Shown here: piece after piece, positions 50,601 to 57,475 of the stretch
How the letters are laid out: the number at the start of each line of letters is the position of its first letter
How positions within the stretch are numbered: position 1 is the first letter of the stretch
Assembly (NCBI GenBank): GCA_947165085.1
Contig: CAMUZA010000005.1
Coordinates: 1 to 64,000, forward strand
DNA length: 64,000 nt
Source of the DNA: an uncultured Clostridia bacterium
Lineage (GTDB): Bacteria > Bacillota > Clostridia > Oscillospirales > Oscillospiraceae
Direction: 5' to 3'
The notes under the pieces: model-generated
The model's database searches: none
The model's input: the letters and a program-made list of their open reading frames with translations, nothing else
What the model was told of the DNA's origin: nothing
Program-made: the position numbers and the translations under genes

Positions 50601-51717
50601 TGACTATGGTTTGCGTAGCGAGGAATATGGGACTGTCTATGCAGCGAATGATGGTGAACAAAACTACCTTTCCGCAACCATCTATGAAAACTATTCAATT
50701 GAAGTCATTGGAGACAGCGTAGTAGACGTACTAATTGTCGGGACTGACAGCAACGGCAATGCGAAAAAAGCAACACAAGCAAAGGGTATTGATCTGCAGT
50801 GGGCTGATGCAGAAATTGACTCGGCAAAACAAACTGTTACGCAAAACGGAGTGTCAGCGGTCACATGTGTGACTGACAAGACCGTTGGTGTTTCCATTCG
50901 CCAAACCTTGCAGGAATTGAGTGTTGATGAAACAGCCACGCTGTCTGCAACAGCTTTCTTTGAAGATGGCTCGCAGAGTACGGATGTTTATTGGGTCAGC
51001 TCTGATGCAAGCGTAGTTCGTTGTGATTACGATGAGGGCGGAGAATGTATAATCTCTGCTGTTGAAGTCGGCAATGCAACGATATATGCGATTGCAAGTG
51101 ATAGTGGTTGCTTTGCAAGCTGTGAGTTGCAGGTAAAATCAAACACATTGGTTCCCTGTGACGGCGGCGAAAATTGTCCGGGCAATGTGTTTACGGATAT
51201 GCCCCCGAAAGGCAACTGGGCGCATGACGCAATCGACTGGGCGATTGTAAACAAGATTACCGCTGGTACGAGCACAACGACGTTCAGCCCCAATGCAGGC
51301 TGTACCCGCGCGCAGGTCGTGACCTTCCTCTGGAGAGCAGCAGGCAGCCCGGAGCCGGAGACTGAAAATAATCCGTTCTCAGATGTGAAAGCTGGAACAT
51401 ACTACTACAAGGCTGTTTTGTGGGCTGTTGAAAATAAAGTCACAGCAGGCACTTCCGCAACAACCTTCAGCCCGGATGCAACCTGTACCAGAGGACAGAT
51501 CGTGACCTTCCTCTGGCGCTTCGAGGGCAGCCCCGCACCGAAGACAACGAACAATCCCTTTACGGACGTTAAGCCCGGCTCCTACTACGAAAAAGCAGTC
51601 CTCTGGGCCTCCGAAACCGGCGTCACTGCCGGCACCTCCGCTACCACCTTTAGCCCGGAGGACACTTGTACCAGAGCACAGGTTGTGACGTTCCTGTACC
51701 GGGATATGGAAAGCTAA
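47638..51717 (+). CDS. Giant secreted protein: BspA LRR, class-3-lipase-like domain, RTX-like repeats, Big2 and three SLH domains
   Basis: The 1359-residue protein has a signal peptide (MKKRMLSVLLAFALLCTMLP, about 1-28). BspA-type LRRs occupy about 80-425 (GxxxFxxCxxLxxxxIPxSV). A lipase-like alpha/beta-hydrolase domain covers about 460-740, with nucleophile serine in LTGHSLGGALVTYV (about residue 623). Glycine/aspartate repeats GDTGDDNLSVLS and YGGDGKDVLYGAAGSDVLAP (about 795-880) resemble RTX calcium-binding nonapeptides, followed by a Big2-like domain (about 1085-1165) and three SLH domains (about 1185-1355). The start at 47638 gives 8-nt spacing to AAAAGGGG. Likely a wall-anchored lipid or ester hydrolase. 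Confidence 0.9.
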   Translation: MKKRMLSVLLAFALLCTMLPQLAFFANATFYSGSCGAQGDNLTWTLDTETGLLTIEGSGGMADWNPINPLPPWYYSRSLIKSISISNDTFNIGSYAFYECVNLSSAVLPDSITSIGSSAFGSCSNLTNITVPAGVKVIGRNAFSSCSSLTSVFIPNSVTTIGSSAFSYCTELKKVTIPASVNNVAEWSGVFGMFYGCVNLGAIIVDADNPCYSSDSCGVVFNKNRTELLCCPPGYKGAYSVPNSVLNIEECAFYDCNDLTEIVIGSGVSEIGNNAFNGCVALVQVIVPDNVKTIGYGAFQNCTGLQTVSLSDGITYIDASTFRNCSSLTKVSIENSVLQIGEEAFEGCTNLVDIIIPDGLRILGSLSFRSCSALTDVTIPDSVTQINSNAFAYCNNLTNIVILNPSCLIKGGNSTLGVPGTTTIFGYSDSTAQTYAEEYGYTFAALDGEPSGDPILSDEITHLIFSDLAYRHINSKYVGRTVSEWQADITQEIDEEAEKLSTDPNYEPKLDHNSFNELNGQLYDSDSLRVIDVLGMVGDWVIKEVIHGDNGYAAAVFQKGNDIIIAYRGSEGDIIKSVQDGEDWSVDLGFALFDYLDEGQFRDALETYYKYADQGNVTLTGHSLGGALVTYVSIVTGAEGYSFDGAAGHVVDLTYLFEPLRIDFSSKNNMTFANYTDPPGASTLGADLIQHTNADLFPGVCYKTNPNAAKNGYPEFFWTHQRFSNTKLSEDGKAIEFMPVAETHSPKAKWYASVDYEYLGILEGAAVGALGGLPSGLAGGVIGAGVGRLVKKGNVILGDTGDDNLSVLSFISNPLDYTAVVTRNVIYGGDGKDVLYGAAGSDVLAPGELKGDLLCGGLGNDDYILDCKNGGEVYISDSSGSDRIILNGVDTVYSFENEGSTADGKWEIYCANSVLRIYVQKTIFSHKFSIIDVSGASYGTVDSKRITTRRGEPEAEADKESKEILVLGDAQIVIYDESRTVVSEISTSDYGLRSEEYGTVYAANDGEQNYLSATIYENYSIEVIGDSVVDVLIVGTDSNGNAKKATQAKGIDLQWADAEIDSAKQTVTQNGVSAVTCVTDKTVGVSIRQTLQELSVDETATLSATAFFEDGSQSTDVYWVSSDASVVRCDYDEGGECIISAVEVGNATIYAIASDSGCFASCELQVKSNTLVPCDGGENCPGNVFTDMPPKGNWAHDAIDWAIVNKITAGTSTTTFSPNAGCTRAQVVTFLWRAAGSPEPETENNPFSDVKAGTYYYKAVLWAVENKVTAGTSATTFSPDATCTRGQIVTFLWRFEGSPAPKTTNNPFTDVKPGSYYEKAVLWASETGVTAGTSATTFSPEDTCTRAQVVTFLYRDMES

Positions 51718-51763
51718 CCGACAGAATGGCATTCCCCCATATTCTTAACAACACTTAATATCA

Positions 51764-51800
51764 TGCCGCAGCGGGCTATTCAACTCGCTGCGGCAGTTCT
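51764..51800 (+). terminator. Terminator after the LRR-lipase gene
   Basis: TGCCGCAGCG and CGCTGCGGCA form a 10-bp stem followed by GTTCTTATAA. Confidence 0.75.
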
Positions 51801-52131
51801 TATAAAAAATTGAAAAGCTGTTGCAAATTCGCGCAAATGATTGTCTATTATAGGTAGAAGATTATATTTGAACACATGTGGTCACGCGGTTGTGGCTCAA
51901 ATCCAGCATCGCTTTGTATTCTTTAAAACATCCTAAGCTCAGATAATTGCTAAACGTGATCATACAATAGAAAGATGCTATAATAACCAAATACATACTT
52001 GCTTTTTCAACATATAATGGTAAAATATAAAGGGCACATTCGACATATTCTCTACAAATCGCAACAAATGCTTTCCAACAAACCAGTTGTCGTTTTTCAA
52101 TAATACGCTAAGCATGAAGAGGGCCTCCTCG
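51801..52131. other. AT-rich gene-free stretch
   Basis: I see no open frame with a ribosome site, tRNA or clear repeat in this region. An imperfect hairpin at about 52119-52143 (GGGCCTCCTC and GAGGAGACCC) overlaps the end of the following minus-strand gene and may be its terminator. Confidence 0.5.
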
Positions 52132-52293
52132 TTAGAGGAGACCCAAGTCATCAAGGAATTCAAGTACTGACAATTTTATGCCTGTAAGACAATGCCGTAA
52201 TTCCATGCGTTTTTGCGTAACCCATGCCACAATCCTTATCCAGTTGATAAGTACCACGATTGCAAGAATGAGAAGCAGTATCAGACCTATCAT
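52132..52293 (-). CDS. Small single-TM membrane protein (53 aa)
   Basis: The frame starts MIGLILLLILAIVVLINWIR, a strong transmembrane helix at residues 2-19, followed by a basic cytoplasmic stretch (AWVTQKRMELRH) and an acidic end (LEFLDDLGLL). Its ATG overlaps the stop of the upstream gene (ATGA), so it is translationally coupled. No homolog is recognised. It could be a small toxin, holin-like or signalling peptide; none is proven. Confidence 0.65.
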   Translation of the reverse strand: MIGLILLLILAIVVLINWIRIVAWVTQKRMELRHCLTGIKLSVLEFLDDLGLL

Positions 52294-52649
52294 CCGAGAA
52301 TCCCAAAGTCTGTTAAGCGGTCAAAGCTCTTATTATATGAACTGTATGCTTGCAATTCCTCGCGGAACAATTCAAACGCAGCCAGTCCGAAAGGACTATT
52401 TGGATCACGCTCAACGATTCGTGAGTATGACTCCCAAAGCTTGTCCTGCGCAGATAGGGAAAGAGCGTGTCGAGCATCTTGCTTAGCTTGACCAATTGCT
52501 TCAGCAATCTTGACTTCAAGACAATGCATTTCACCTTTTGTGATGAGTTTGTTGCGCTTGCGTTTGCTAATCAGTTGGTTAGTAATGTCGTATACATTTT
52601 TTACGCCAGTTGTTGCGGCAGAAACAACTGTTACCAGTTCGGTTCCCAT
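52290..52649 (-). CDS. Hypothetical helical protein (119 aa)
   Basis: MGTELVTVVSAATTGVKNVY starts a helical, partly amphipathic protein with charged heptads (KRKRNKLITKGEMHCLEVKI to AELQ-like end). GGAAGGAGA precedes the ATG at 52649. It is coupled to the small membrane protein downstream. No family or function can be assigned; the coupled pair suggests a membrane-associated complex. Confidence 0.7.
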   Translation of the reverse strand: MGTELVTVVSAATTGVKNVYDITNQLISKRKRNKLITKGEMHCLEVKIAEAIGQAKQDARHALSLSAQDKLWESYSRIVERDPNSPFGLAAFELFREELQAYSSYNKSFDRLTDFGILG

Positions 52650-52983
52650 AGGATATATCTCCTTCCTCGCTAGTTGTAATATGCACGAGCTTGGAGACAC
52701 CTGATCAAACTTCCTACGGTCGCCAGCACAACCGTGAAGACGGATCATTAGAAGCAGCCGTGCATGACCAAGTGCCATTGAAATGAGTATCCACCGGTGT
52801 GCTCACCTCCTTCTGGTGGGACGAGAAGTGTCGCTCTTTTGTGAGGTTTCCCCTTCGACTTTATTATACATAATTGCCTGTCAATTATCAAGGAAACAGG
52901 AAACTATTTGAAACCAGATAAGACTAATTAAAAATAATAAAAGACTACGGTAAATAATAAGTTGCAGAAGAGTGGGATGATGA

Positions 52984-53736
52984 ATGGAATACGATAAAAA
53001 GGTGTTTCAAAATAATGTTTATTTTTTGAGGCATAAAAGCGGGCTGTCACAAGCAAGGTTTGGGGAGAAAATTGGAATATCTCAGCATTTAGTGTCTGTG
53101 TATGAGACCGGTGATAATCCTAATCCTACCATGGAAACGCTCGTTTCACTTTCAAGGTATGCAAACACTTCAATTGAAGCAATCCTAACGCTAAATCTAG
53201 AAGACAACGTTTTTAATTTTGGTACACGGCGAACCAGTGCGGGGGACTTCGAATATAGTCATTTTGAAGGTATGACCTATTATGTATATTACCTGCAAGA
53301 AAGACTACCTGTGCAGTTCTATCGTGGTTTCCTGTCTCTTGATGAAAAGTATGATAGAGAGCATTTGTTTTTACACGGAACAGTAACGACAGGGCATACA
53401 TACGACTGCAAAATGGTTATCGAGGGGAATAATACTGTTTACTTATATGGTACAGAGATCAATTTGTCCCGTCGGTTTCATATTGGTTTGTACTATCCAG
53501 ACTTTCGGGAAGAAATAAAATACAGAGCTGGTCTTGGAATCTTAACTAGGATTGATCGGCGAAAACACTTTGTCGGGATGAGGGTTGCGCTCTCGGTGGA
53601 TGCCCTTGATATAGATGATGTTGAGATTAGCAATAGACTGAAGCAGTTCCTTACTGAAGGAGCGGGCAACGGTCAACTCAGTATCAATAGAGACAAGGAC
53701 GATGAATTCCGAGAGTGGGTTCAACGACTGTACTGA
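52984..53736 (+). CDS. XRE-family transcriptional regulator with unknown C-terminal domain
   Basis: The 250-residue protein has an HTH_3/XRE domain at about 8-65 (LRHKSGLSQARFGEKIGISQ and HLVSVYETGDNPNPTMETLV). A beta-rich domain with aromatic residues (YSHFEGMTYYVYYLQERLPV and YLYGTEINLSRRFHIGLYYP) may bind a ligand. It is AT-rich like the rest of the right half of the island. Only a weak ribosome site (GGGATG) precedes it. Its target genes are unknown. Confidence 0.8.
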   Translation: MEYDKKVFQNNVYFLRHKSGLSQARFGEKIGISQHLVSVYETGDNPNPTMETLVSLSRYANTSIEAILTLNLEDNVFNFGTRRTSAGDFEYSHFEGMTYYVYYLQERLPVQFYRGFLSLDEKYDREHLFLHGTVTTGHTYDCKMVIEGNNTVYLYGTEINLSRRFHIGLYYPDFREEIKYRAGLGILTRIDRRKHFVGMRVALSVDALDIDDVEISNRLKQFLTEGAGNGQLSINRDKDDEFREWVQRLY

Positions 53737-54271
53737 CTTTGTTAGCTAAAACTCCATCTGAATTTATTGTATTATGTGCTTAAACTGTAATCAACGAGGA
53801 TAGTCTAAAGAATCAAAAAGATGGTAACACCCGTGGGAATGTGTTACCACCATTGGGTATTTATTTACTCACATATGATGCAGGGCACAACACCACAGCT
53901 TTTCCGTAGTTTTTTCATGGCACGGCACCATTAGGTATTTTGCCCACAAATCCTGTATTTCTACAGTCCCACATTGTTTCTTATCATACACCTCACTCTA
54001 TGCAGTACCCTTCTGCATATCCAGCATTGGTTGTTAGGTAGGCACGGCTGCATGTCCGGCTTCATACGTCCTTTCCTAACAGCGAGAACTGTGCATTAAA
54101 AGTTTTGTCATTCGTAGACACCCCTTTCAGTAGCATCGCTATGATACTATACCGGTCAGATTATGTCAAGATAGATTACCAGCTAAGTTGTACTTCGCAG
54201 TGCAAAATGTTGTTTTTGTATTGGTGTTGGTTGGTTTTATTCTGCACAAAAACAAAAAGGAGGACGAAATA
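53737..54271. other. AT-rich gene-free region, 535 nt
   Basis: It contains a hairpin at 53821-53853 (ATGGTAACAC and GTGTTACC-CAT) that probably terminates the XRE gene. The rest has no ribosome-site-led frame, no tRNA and no obvious repeat. Confidence 0.5.
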
Positions 54272-55789
54272 ATGTCGTACGCCAGAGACAAGGAACACAG
54301 CGCAGAGTATCAAAAACTAAAATCGTTCGTCATCAAATGGGGCATCATTTTTTTAATCGTTTTAGTCGTTTTGGTAGCAATTAGTGTGTGGTATATTGCA
54401 AATCTTGCAAGTGAAATGTCAAAAATAGCCGATGTGGTTAATCAACAAGGACAAATTGAATTATCAATAAAGCGAAATAATTTGCTGAGTGCAGACTACT
54501 TAGCGATTGTCATTCCTATTATTGTCGCACTTGCAGGTTCCTTAATTGCTTTTCTTGGAATGAATCGTCTTAAAATGTTTGACGAACGTATTGACAAGAT
54601 TCGAACTGATATGTTATCAGAAATCGATAGTCGTGTTAAAAATGAGGTCATTGCCAGCCGCGCTGAGTATTCTGATAAACTAATAGAAAAGGTATCTGAA
54701 TATGAAAGGGCAATAAGTTGCAAATCCAAAGGATCTATAGCAGAGATAGAAAAAGTGTGTAATGATGGCCTAGCGAAATTAGAAAATACTATGGCTTCGT
54801 TTAGTGCGCGATATGATTGGCTCGAGTCAATCGTGGAAGAAGAAGCAGGAGAGATTGAGATTTCTACGGTTGCTGACGCTCATGAAATGGTTGAAGATCT
54901 GAGATCCAAAAAGCCGGCGAATTATCTTTCTATGATCAAAAAATTAGTTAAGAAGGTTTGTTCGGATGAGTCTGTTATTTCCGGAGATGTAGCTGATTAT
55001 CACAATTTGTCAGCAGAATTAGCACTAGCCAATATGTATAATGAAGCCATTCAAGTGCTTGAAAAAGGATTGGGTTCTGAATATAAGAATGTCGAATTGC
55101 TGGCAGATCTGATAGAATATGCCACTAAGAATAATCAGCTTGATAAAGCGGAAAAATCGGTTACGTTATTAAACAAAATTGACCGATGGAGATGGAATTG
55201 GCAGTGTTACGAGTTTACCATCGATTACTACAGAGCAAGGGGAATGATCAAAGAGGCAAAAACGCTCTGCTCTGAGTTTTTAGAGATGATGCCATATGAT
55301 GAGCATGGCTATAGAAGTATGGCTGAGATTTCAATGATTTGCAAACCTGGTGATGCAGGAATAGAAGAAGCGTTAAAGTACTTGAATGCCGCATTGACGA
55401 AGCATATCAATGCGGCACAGTGTGCTCAAAAACTTGCGGATATCTATCTGGACAAAGGCCAATATGAAGAATCGATAAAGGCTGCTTCTCGTGCTATTCA
55501 GGAATCGGCTCAAGATCAACCAAGTGTTGAAATTGCACATACTATATCAACCAGAGGGTTTGCATTTGATAGGCTGTTTATGCAAAAACTTCAAGCTGGG
55601 ACAATACAAGAGGATTTGGCTGAAAAAGCAGTTGAGGATTATAAAATGGCAATTTCATTCACGCAACAGGGTCTTGGACGTTTGGCACCAATAGTTCTTA
55701 AACAAGTGATCTGCCGATTAGGGATTTTAAGCAAATATATTCCAGCGATTGTAGAAGAGGATACTCCTTTGAACAATACCACGGAATGA
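54272..55789 (+). CDS. Two-TM membrane protein with coiled coil and TPR-like repeats
   Basis: The 505-residue protein starts MSYARDKEHSAEYQKLKSFV after AAAAAGGAGG. TM helices lie at about 22-45 (WGIIFLIVLVVLVAISVWYI) and 75-96 (YLAIVIPIIVALAGSLIAFL). A coiled coil covers about 100-215, and TPR-like helical pairs run through about 230-490 (EAIQVLEKGLGSEYKNVELL and EALKYLNAALTKHINAAQCA). The topology suggests a membrane-anchored scaffold or sensor facing the cytoplasm. It is an AT-rich island gene. No family is assigned. Confidence 0.78.
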   Translation: MSYARDKEHSAEYQKLKSFVIKWGIIFLIVLVVLVAISVWYIANLASEMSKIADVVNQQGQIELSIKRNNLLSADYLAIVIPIIVALAGSLIAFLGMNRLKMFDERIDKIRTDMLSEIDSRVKNEVIASRAEYSDKLIEKVSEYERAISCKSKGSIAEIEKVCNDGLAKLENTMASFSARYDWLESIVEEEAGEIEISTVADAHEMVEDLRSKKPANYLSMIKKLVKKVCSDESVISGDVADYHNLSAELALANMYNEAIQVLEKGLGSEYKNVELLADLIEYATKNNQLDKAEKSVTLLNKIDRWRWNWQCYEFTIDYYRARGMIKEAKTLCSEFLEMMPYDEHGYRSMAEISMICKPGDAGIEEALKYLNAALTKHINAAQCAQKLADIYLDKGQYEESIKAASRAIQESAQDQPSVEIAHTISTRGFAFDRLFMQKLQAGTIQEDLAEKAVEDYKMAISFTQQGLGRLAPIVLKQVICRLGILSKYIPAIVEEDTPLNNTTE

Positions 55790-55859
55790 ATTTGTGCTTA
55801 TGATTTTCTTCACGGGCAGAACTGATTGCTCAATCCTGCCCGTGCTTGGCGTTTATGAG

Positions 55860-56333
55860 CTAAAAGTAGATCAAATTGCTGTTTATGATCTCTTCTGCGC
55901 GGTTGCGAATGCTATTCATGCGGCGAACCCATTCCATTTGATCGGTAGTCTTGAGCTGCTCGGTGACGCCTTCACGGTCGGCCATCTGGCGGATCATAAG
56001 GTCCAGCATGGAATTGGCCTGCTCGTCGAGCTGGGCCAGGTAGCTGCTGAGACGGCCTTCGGCTGCCAGCTGAGAAAAAACATTGATCTGGGTGCATTTC
56101 AGGTAGGCCGCATGGGCTCTGCCGAAGCGTCCGATCCGGTAAGGTGTTTCCTCTTCGGCTGGTAACTGAACGTCGGCTTCCAAGATCGCCTTCATCGCAC
56201 CCGCGGCCTGGCAGGCCCGGCGCTCCGGCATCCGTTCCAGGGCCTTGTCCATCGGCATCTCAACGGGCAGATAGTAGTCTCCCACCAGCTCATATTTCCA
56301 GCCGGTGCGTTCATCCGTGATATATTTGTCCAT
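55860..56333 (-). CDS. Transposon-associated TnpV-like protein
   Basis: The 157-residue protein starts MDKYITDERTGWKYELVGDY and ends with the TEQLKTTDQMEWVRRMNSIR pattern typical of TnpV of Tn4451/Tn4453-type and related mobile elements. Its role in transposition is not defined. It lies 15 nt downstream of an excisionase-type gene on the same strand. GGAGGGAA precedes the start. Confidence 0.82.
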   Translation of the reverse strand: MDKYITDERTGWKYELVGDYYLPVEMPMDKALERMPERRACQAAGAMKAILEADVQLPAEEETPYRIGRFGRAHAAYLKCTQINVFSQLAAEGRLSSYLAQLDEQANSMLDLMIRQMADREGVTEQLKTTDQMEWVRRMNSIRNRAEEIINSNLIYF

Positions 56334-56348
56334 CAGTATTCCCTCCAA

Positions 56349-56555
56349 TTACCAAGCGTTTTCAACACGATCCGTATTCTGCTCCATCCAAACGAGCAGC
56401 TTGTCCTTTGCCACCAGAAGGCGGGAAGCGACGTGCAGCGTCGGGAAGTCCTCCCGGTGCAGGAGTTGATAGGCGCCCGCGCGGGAGATTCCCAGATAGT
56501 CCTTCAGTTCTTTCACGCTGAGTACTTCGGGCAGATCGTCATAGTTCTTATACAT
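56349..56555 (-). CDS. Excisionase-type helix-turn-helix protein (copy 2)
   Basis: The 68-residue protein MYKNYDDLPEVLSVKELKDY is a paralog of the copy at 43620-43826. It has the same LGISRAGAYQLLHREDFPTL recognition segment and VASRLLVAKDKLLVWMEQNT tail. Ribosome site GAAAGGAG lies upstream. It forms a two-gene unit with TnpV, probably the remains of a second element at the right end of the island. Confidence 0.85.
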   Translation of the reverse strand: MYKNYDDLPEVLSVKELKDYLGISRAGAYQLLHREDFPTLHVASRLLVAKDKLLVWMEQNTDRVENAW

Positions 56556-56804
56556 TATGCTTTTCTCCTTTCGGTTTTTGTTCTTTATAATGAGGCTCCA
56601 TTGAGTTGCATGGACTGGCAAGAACTATGCTTCTACCGGCAATTGTTTGTTAATCATTTTGCTTCGATGCAGACCCTTTCATCTACCCGTTATAAAAGAT
56701 GACTCTATAAATATTGTAGATTTTGCGGACTACATCTTGTGCTTTTTCTGAAAAAAGTGGACTCATTTCCACAAAATAGACGGTTTAATGAGTGCCGGAT
56801 CGTC

Positions 56805-56827
56805 TTCGAATCCACCTTCCCCCACCA
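56805..56827 (+). other. attR core 1
   Basis: A perfect 23-nt copy of the tRNA-Tyr 3' end (same as 40328-40350), ending CCACCA. Confidence 0.88.
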
Positions 56828-56977
56828 GCAAAAAGCACCATCCGAATGGATGGTGTTTTTTGCTGGTATGGGCATTTGTGAAGGTGGATTCGAAAGGCGG
56901 CTCTTAGCGAGTGTCCGGTGGACACTCGCAACCGCCGTGGCTTTGCCGCAGCAAAGCGAATCCACCTTCCCCCACCA
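56828..56977. repeat. 150-bp tandem repeat unit 1 with terminator hairpin and att-like end
   Basis: The unit contains CACCATCC-GAAT-GGATGGTG with T-run (tRNA-style terminator), an inverted copy of the att core (GAAGGTGGATTCG at about 56879-56891), a hairpin GCGAGTGTCC/GGACACTCGC, GCTTTGC-CGCA-GCAAAGC, and then the att core 56957-56977. It is about 95% identical to unit 2. Confidence 0.85.
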
Positions 56978-57126
56978 GCAAAACGCACCATCCGAATGGA
57001 TGGTGTTTTTGCTTGTATGGGCATTTGTGAAGGTGGATTCGAAAGGCGGCTCTTAGCGAGCGTCCGGTGGACACTCGCAACCGCCGTGGCTTTGCCGCAG
57101 CAAAGCGAATCCACCTTCCCCCACCA
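56978..57126. repeat. 149-bp tandem repeat unit 2 with att-like end
   Basis: A near-identical repeat of 56828-56977. One T is missing from the T-run, and a few substitutions keep the hairpins paired (GCGAGCGTCC with GGACACTCGC). It ends with the third att core (57106-57126). Confidence 0.85.
57106..57126 (+). other. Third copy of the tRNA-Tyr 3' end (outermost right att)
   Basis: CGAATCCACC to CCACCA, followed by a terminator of the same layout as the one after the intact tRNA-Tyr. This suggests it marks the original chromosomal right side. Confidence 0.75.
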
Positions 57127-57156
57127 ATCCCGGACGTGAAAACGTCCGGGATTTTT
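57127..57156 (+). terminator. tRNA-type terminator after the last att copy
   Basis: ATCCCGGACG and CGTCCGGGAT form a 10-bp stem then TTTTT, matching the design at 40351-40380. Confidence 0.9.
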
Positions 57157-57352
57157 CGTGTTTTGCGGGAAAACGATCACTTTTCACATCAAAAAGTTGA
57201 ACGTTTCGCTTGCGAAAACGCTTTGAACCCTGGCGTGCCCCCTGATGTCTGCCATACCACATTTATTAAATGTGCATAACTACAACGGATTGGAAACGAA
57301 AGCACAGCATTCGTTCCCCAATAATACGGTGAAGTATACGTCGAACAAATAC

Positions 57353-57381
57353 TTGATAATTTGCGAGATTCATTTTATAAT
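57353..57381 (+). promoter_or_regulatory. Promoter of the alpha/beta-hydrolase gene
   Basis: TTGATA (57353-57358), 17 nt, TATAAT (57376-57381), about 95 nt before the ATG. No gene is seen between 57157 and this promoter. Confidence 0.75.
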
Positions 57382-57475
57382 GACATTGATGCATTCGGCA
57401 GATTGCCTTACCGTATTTTGTTCTGCGGCATTGGCGTTGCGCCGCGGGAGCACCATAATGGAAGGAGATATAGAC

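Larger units (their letters stand above)
40351..56827. mobile_element. Integrative/mobilizable genomic island in tRNA-Tyr, about 16.5 kb
   Basis: The island is bounded by a 23-bp direct repeat derived from the tRNA-Tyr 3' end. It encodes a tyrosine integrase, MobV-type relaxase, excisionase-type HTH proteins, a sigma-region-4-like protein, a RelBE-type pair, a large surface protein, several AT-rich genes and TnpV. Two paralogous excisionase genes (43620 and 56349) and a nuclease-gene remnant suggest that more than one element has landed here. No conjugation (type IV secretion) genes are seen, so it is mobilizable at best. Confidence 0.82.

Noticed and set aside
52650-52830. Small GTG-initiated frame on the minus strand after a strong AAGGAGGTGAG ribosome-site-like string
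   Set aside because: It encodes only about 25 residues (VDTHFNGTWSCTAASNDPSS start) with no hydrophobic segment or known small-protein motif. It is possible but unsupported.
56805-57126. Additional tRNA-Tyr genes or a CRISPR-like array
   Set aside because: Only the 3' 21-23 nt of the tRNA are present, without anticodon or D arm. The repeats are 150 bp and carry hairpins rather than spacers.
57157-57352. Coding remnant with a PPDVCHTTFIK-like string next to the island end
   Set aside because: The open stretch is short, has no start signal, and I could not assign it to a family, so it was not listed as a pseudogene.
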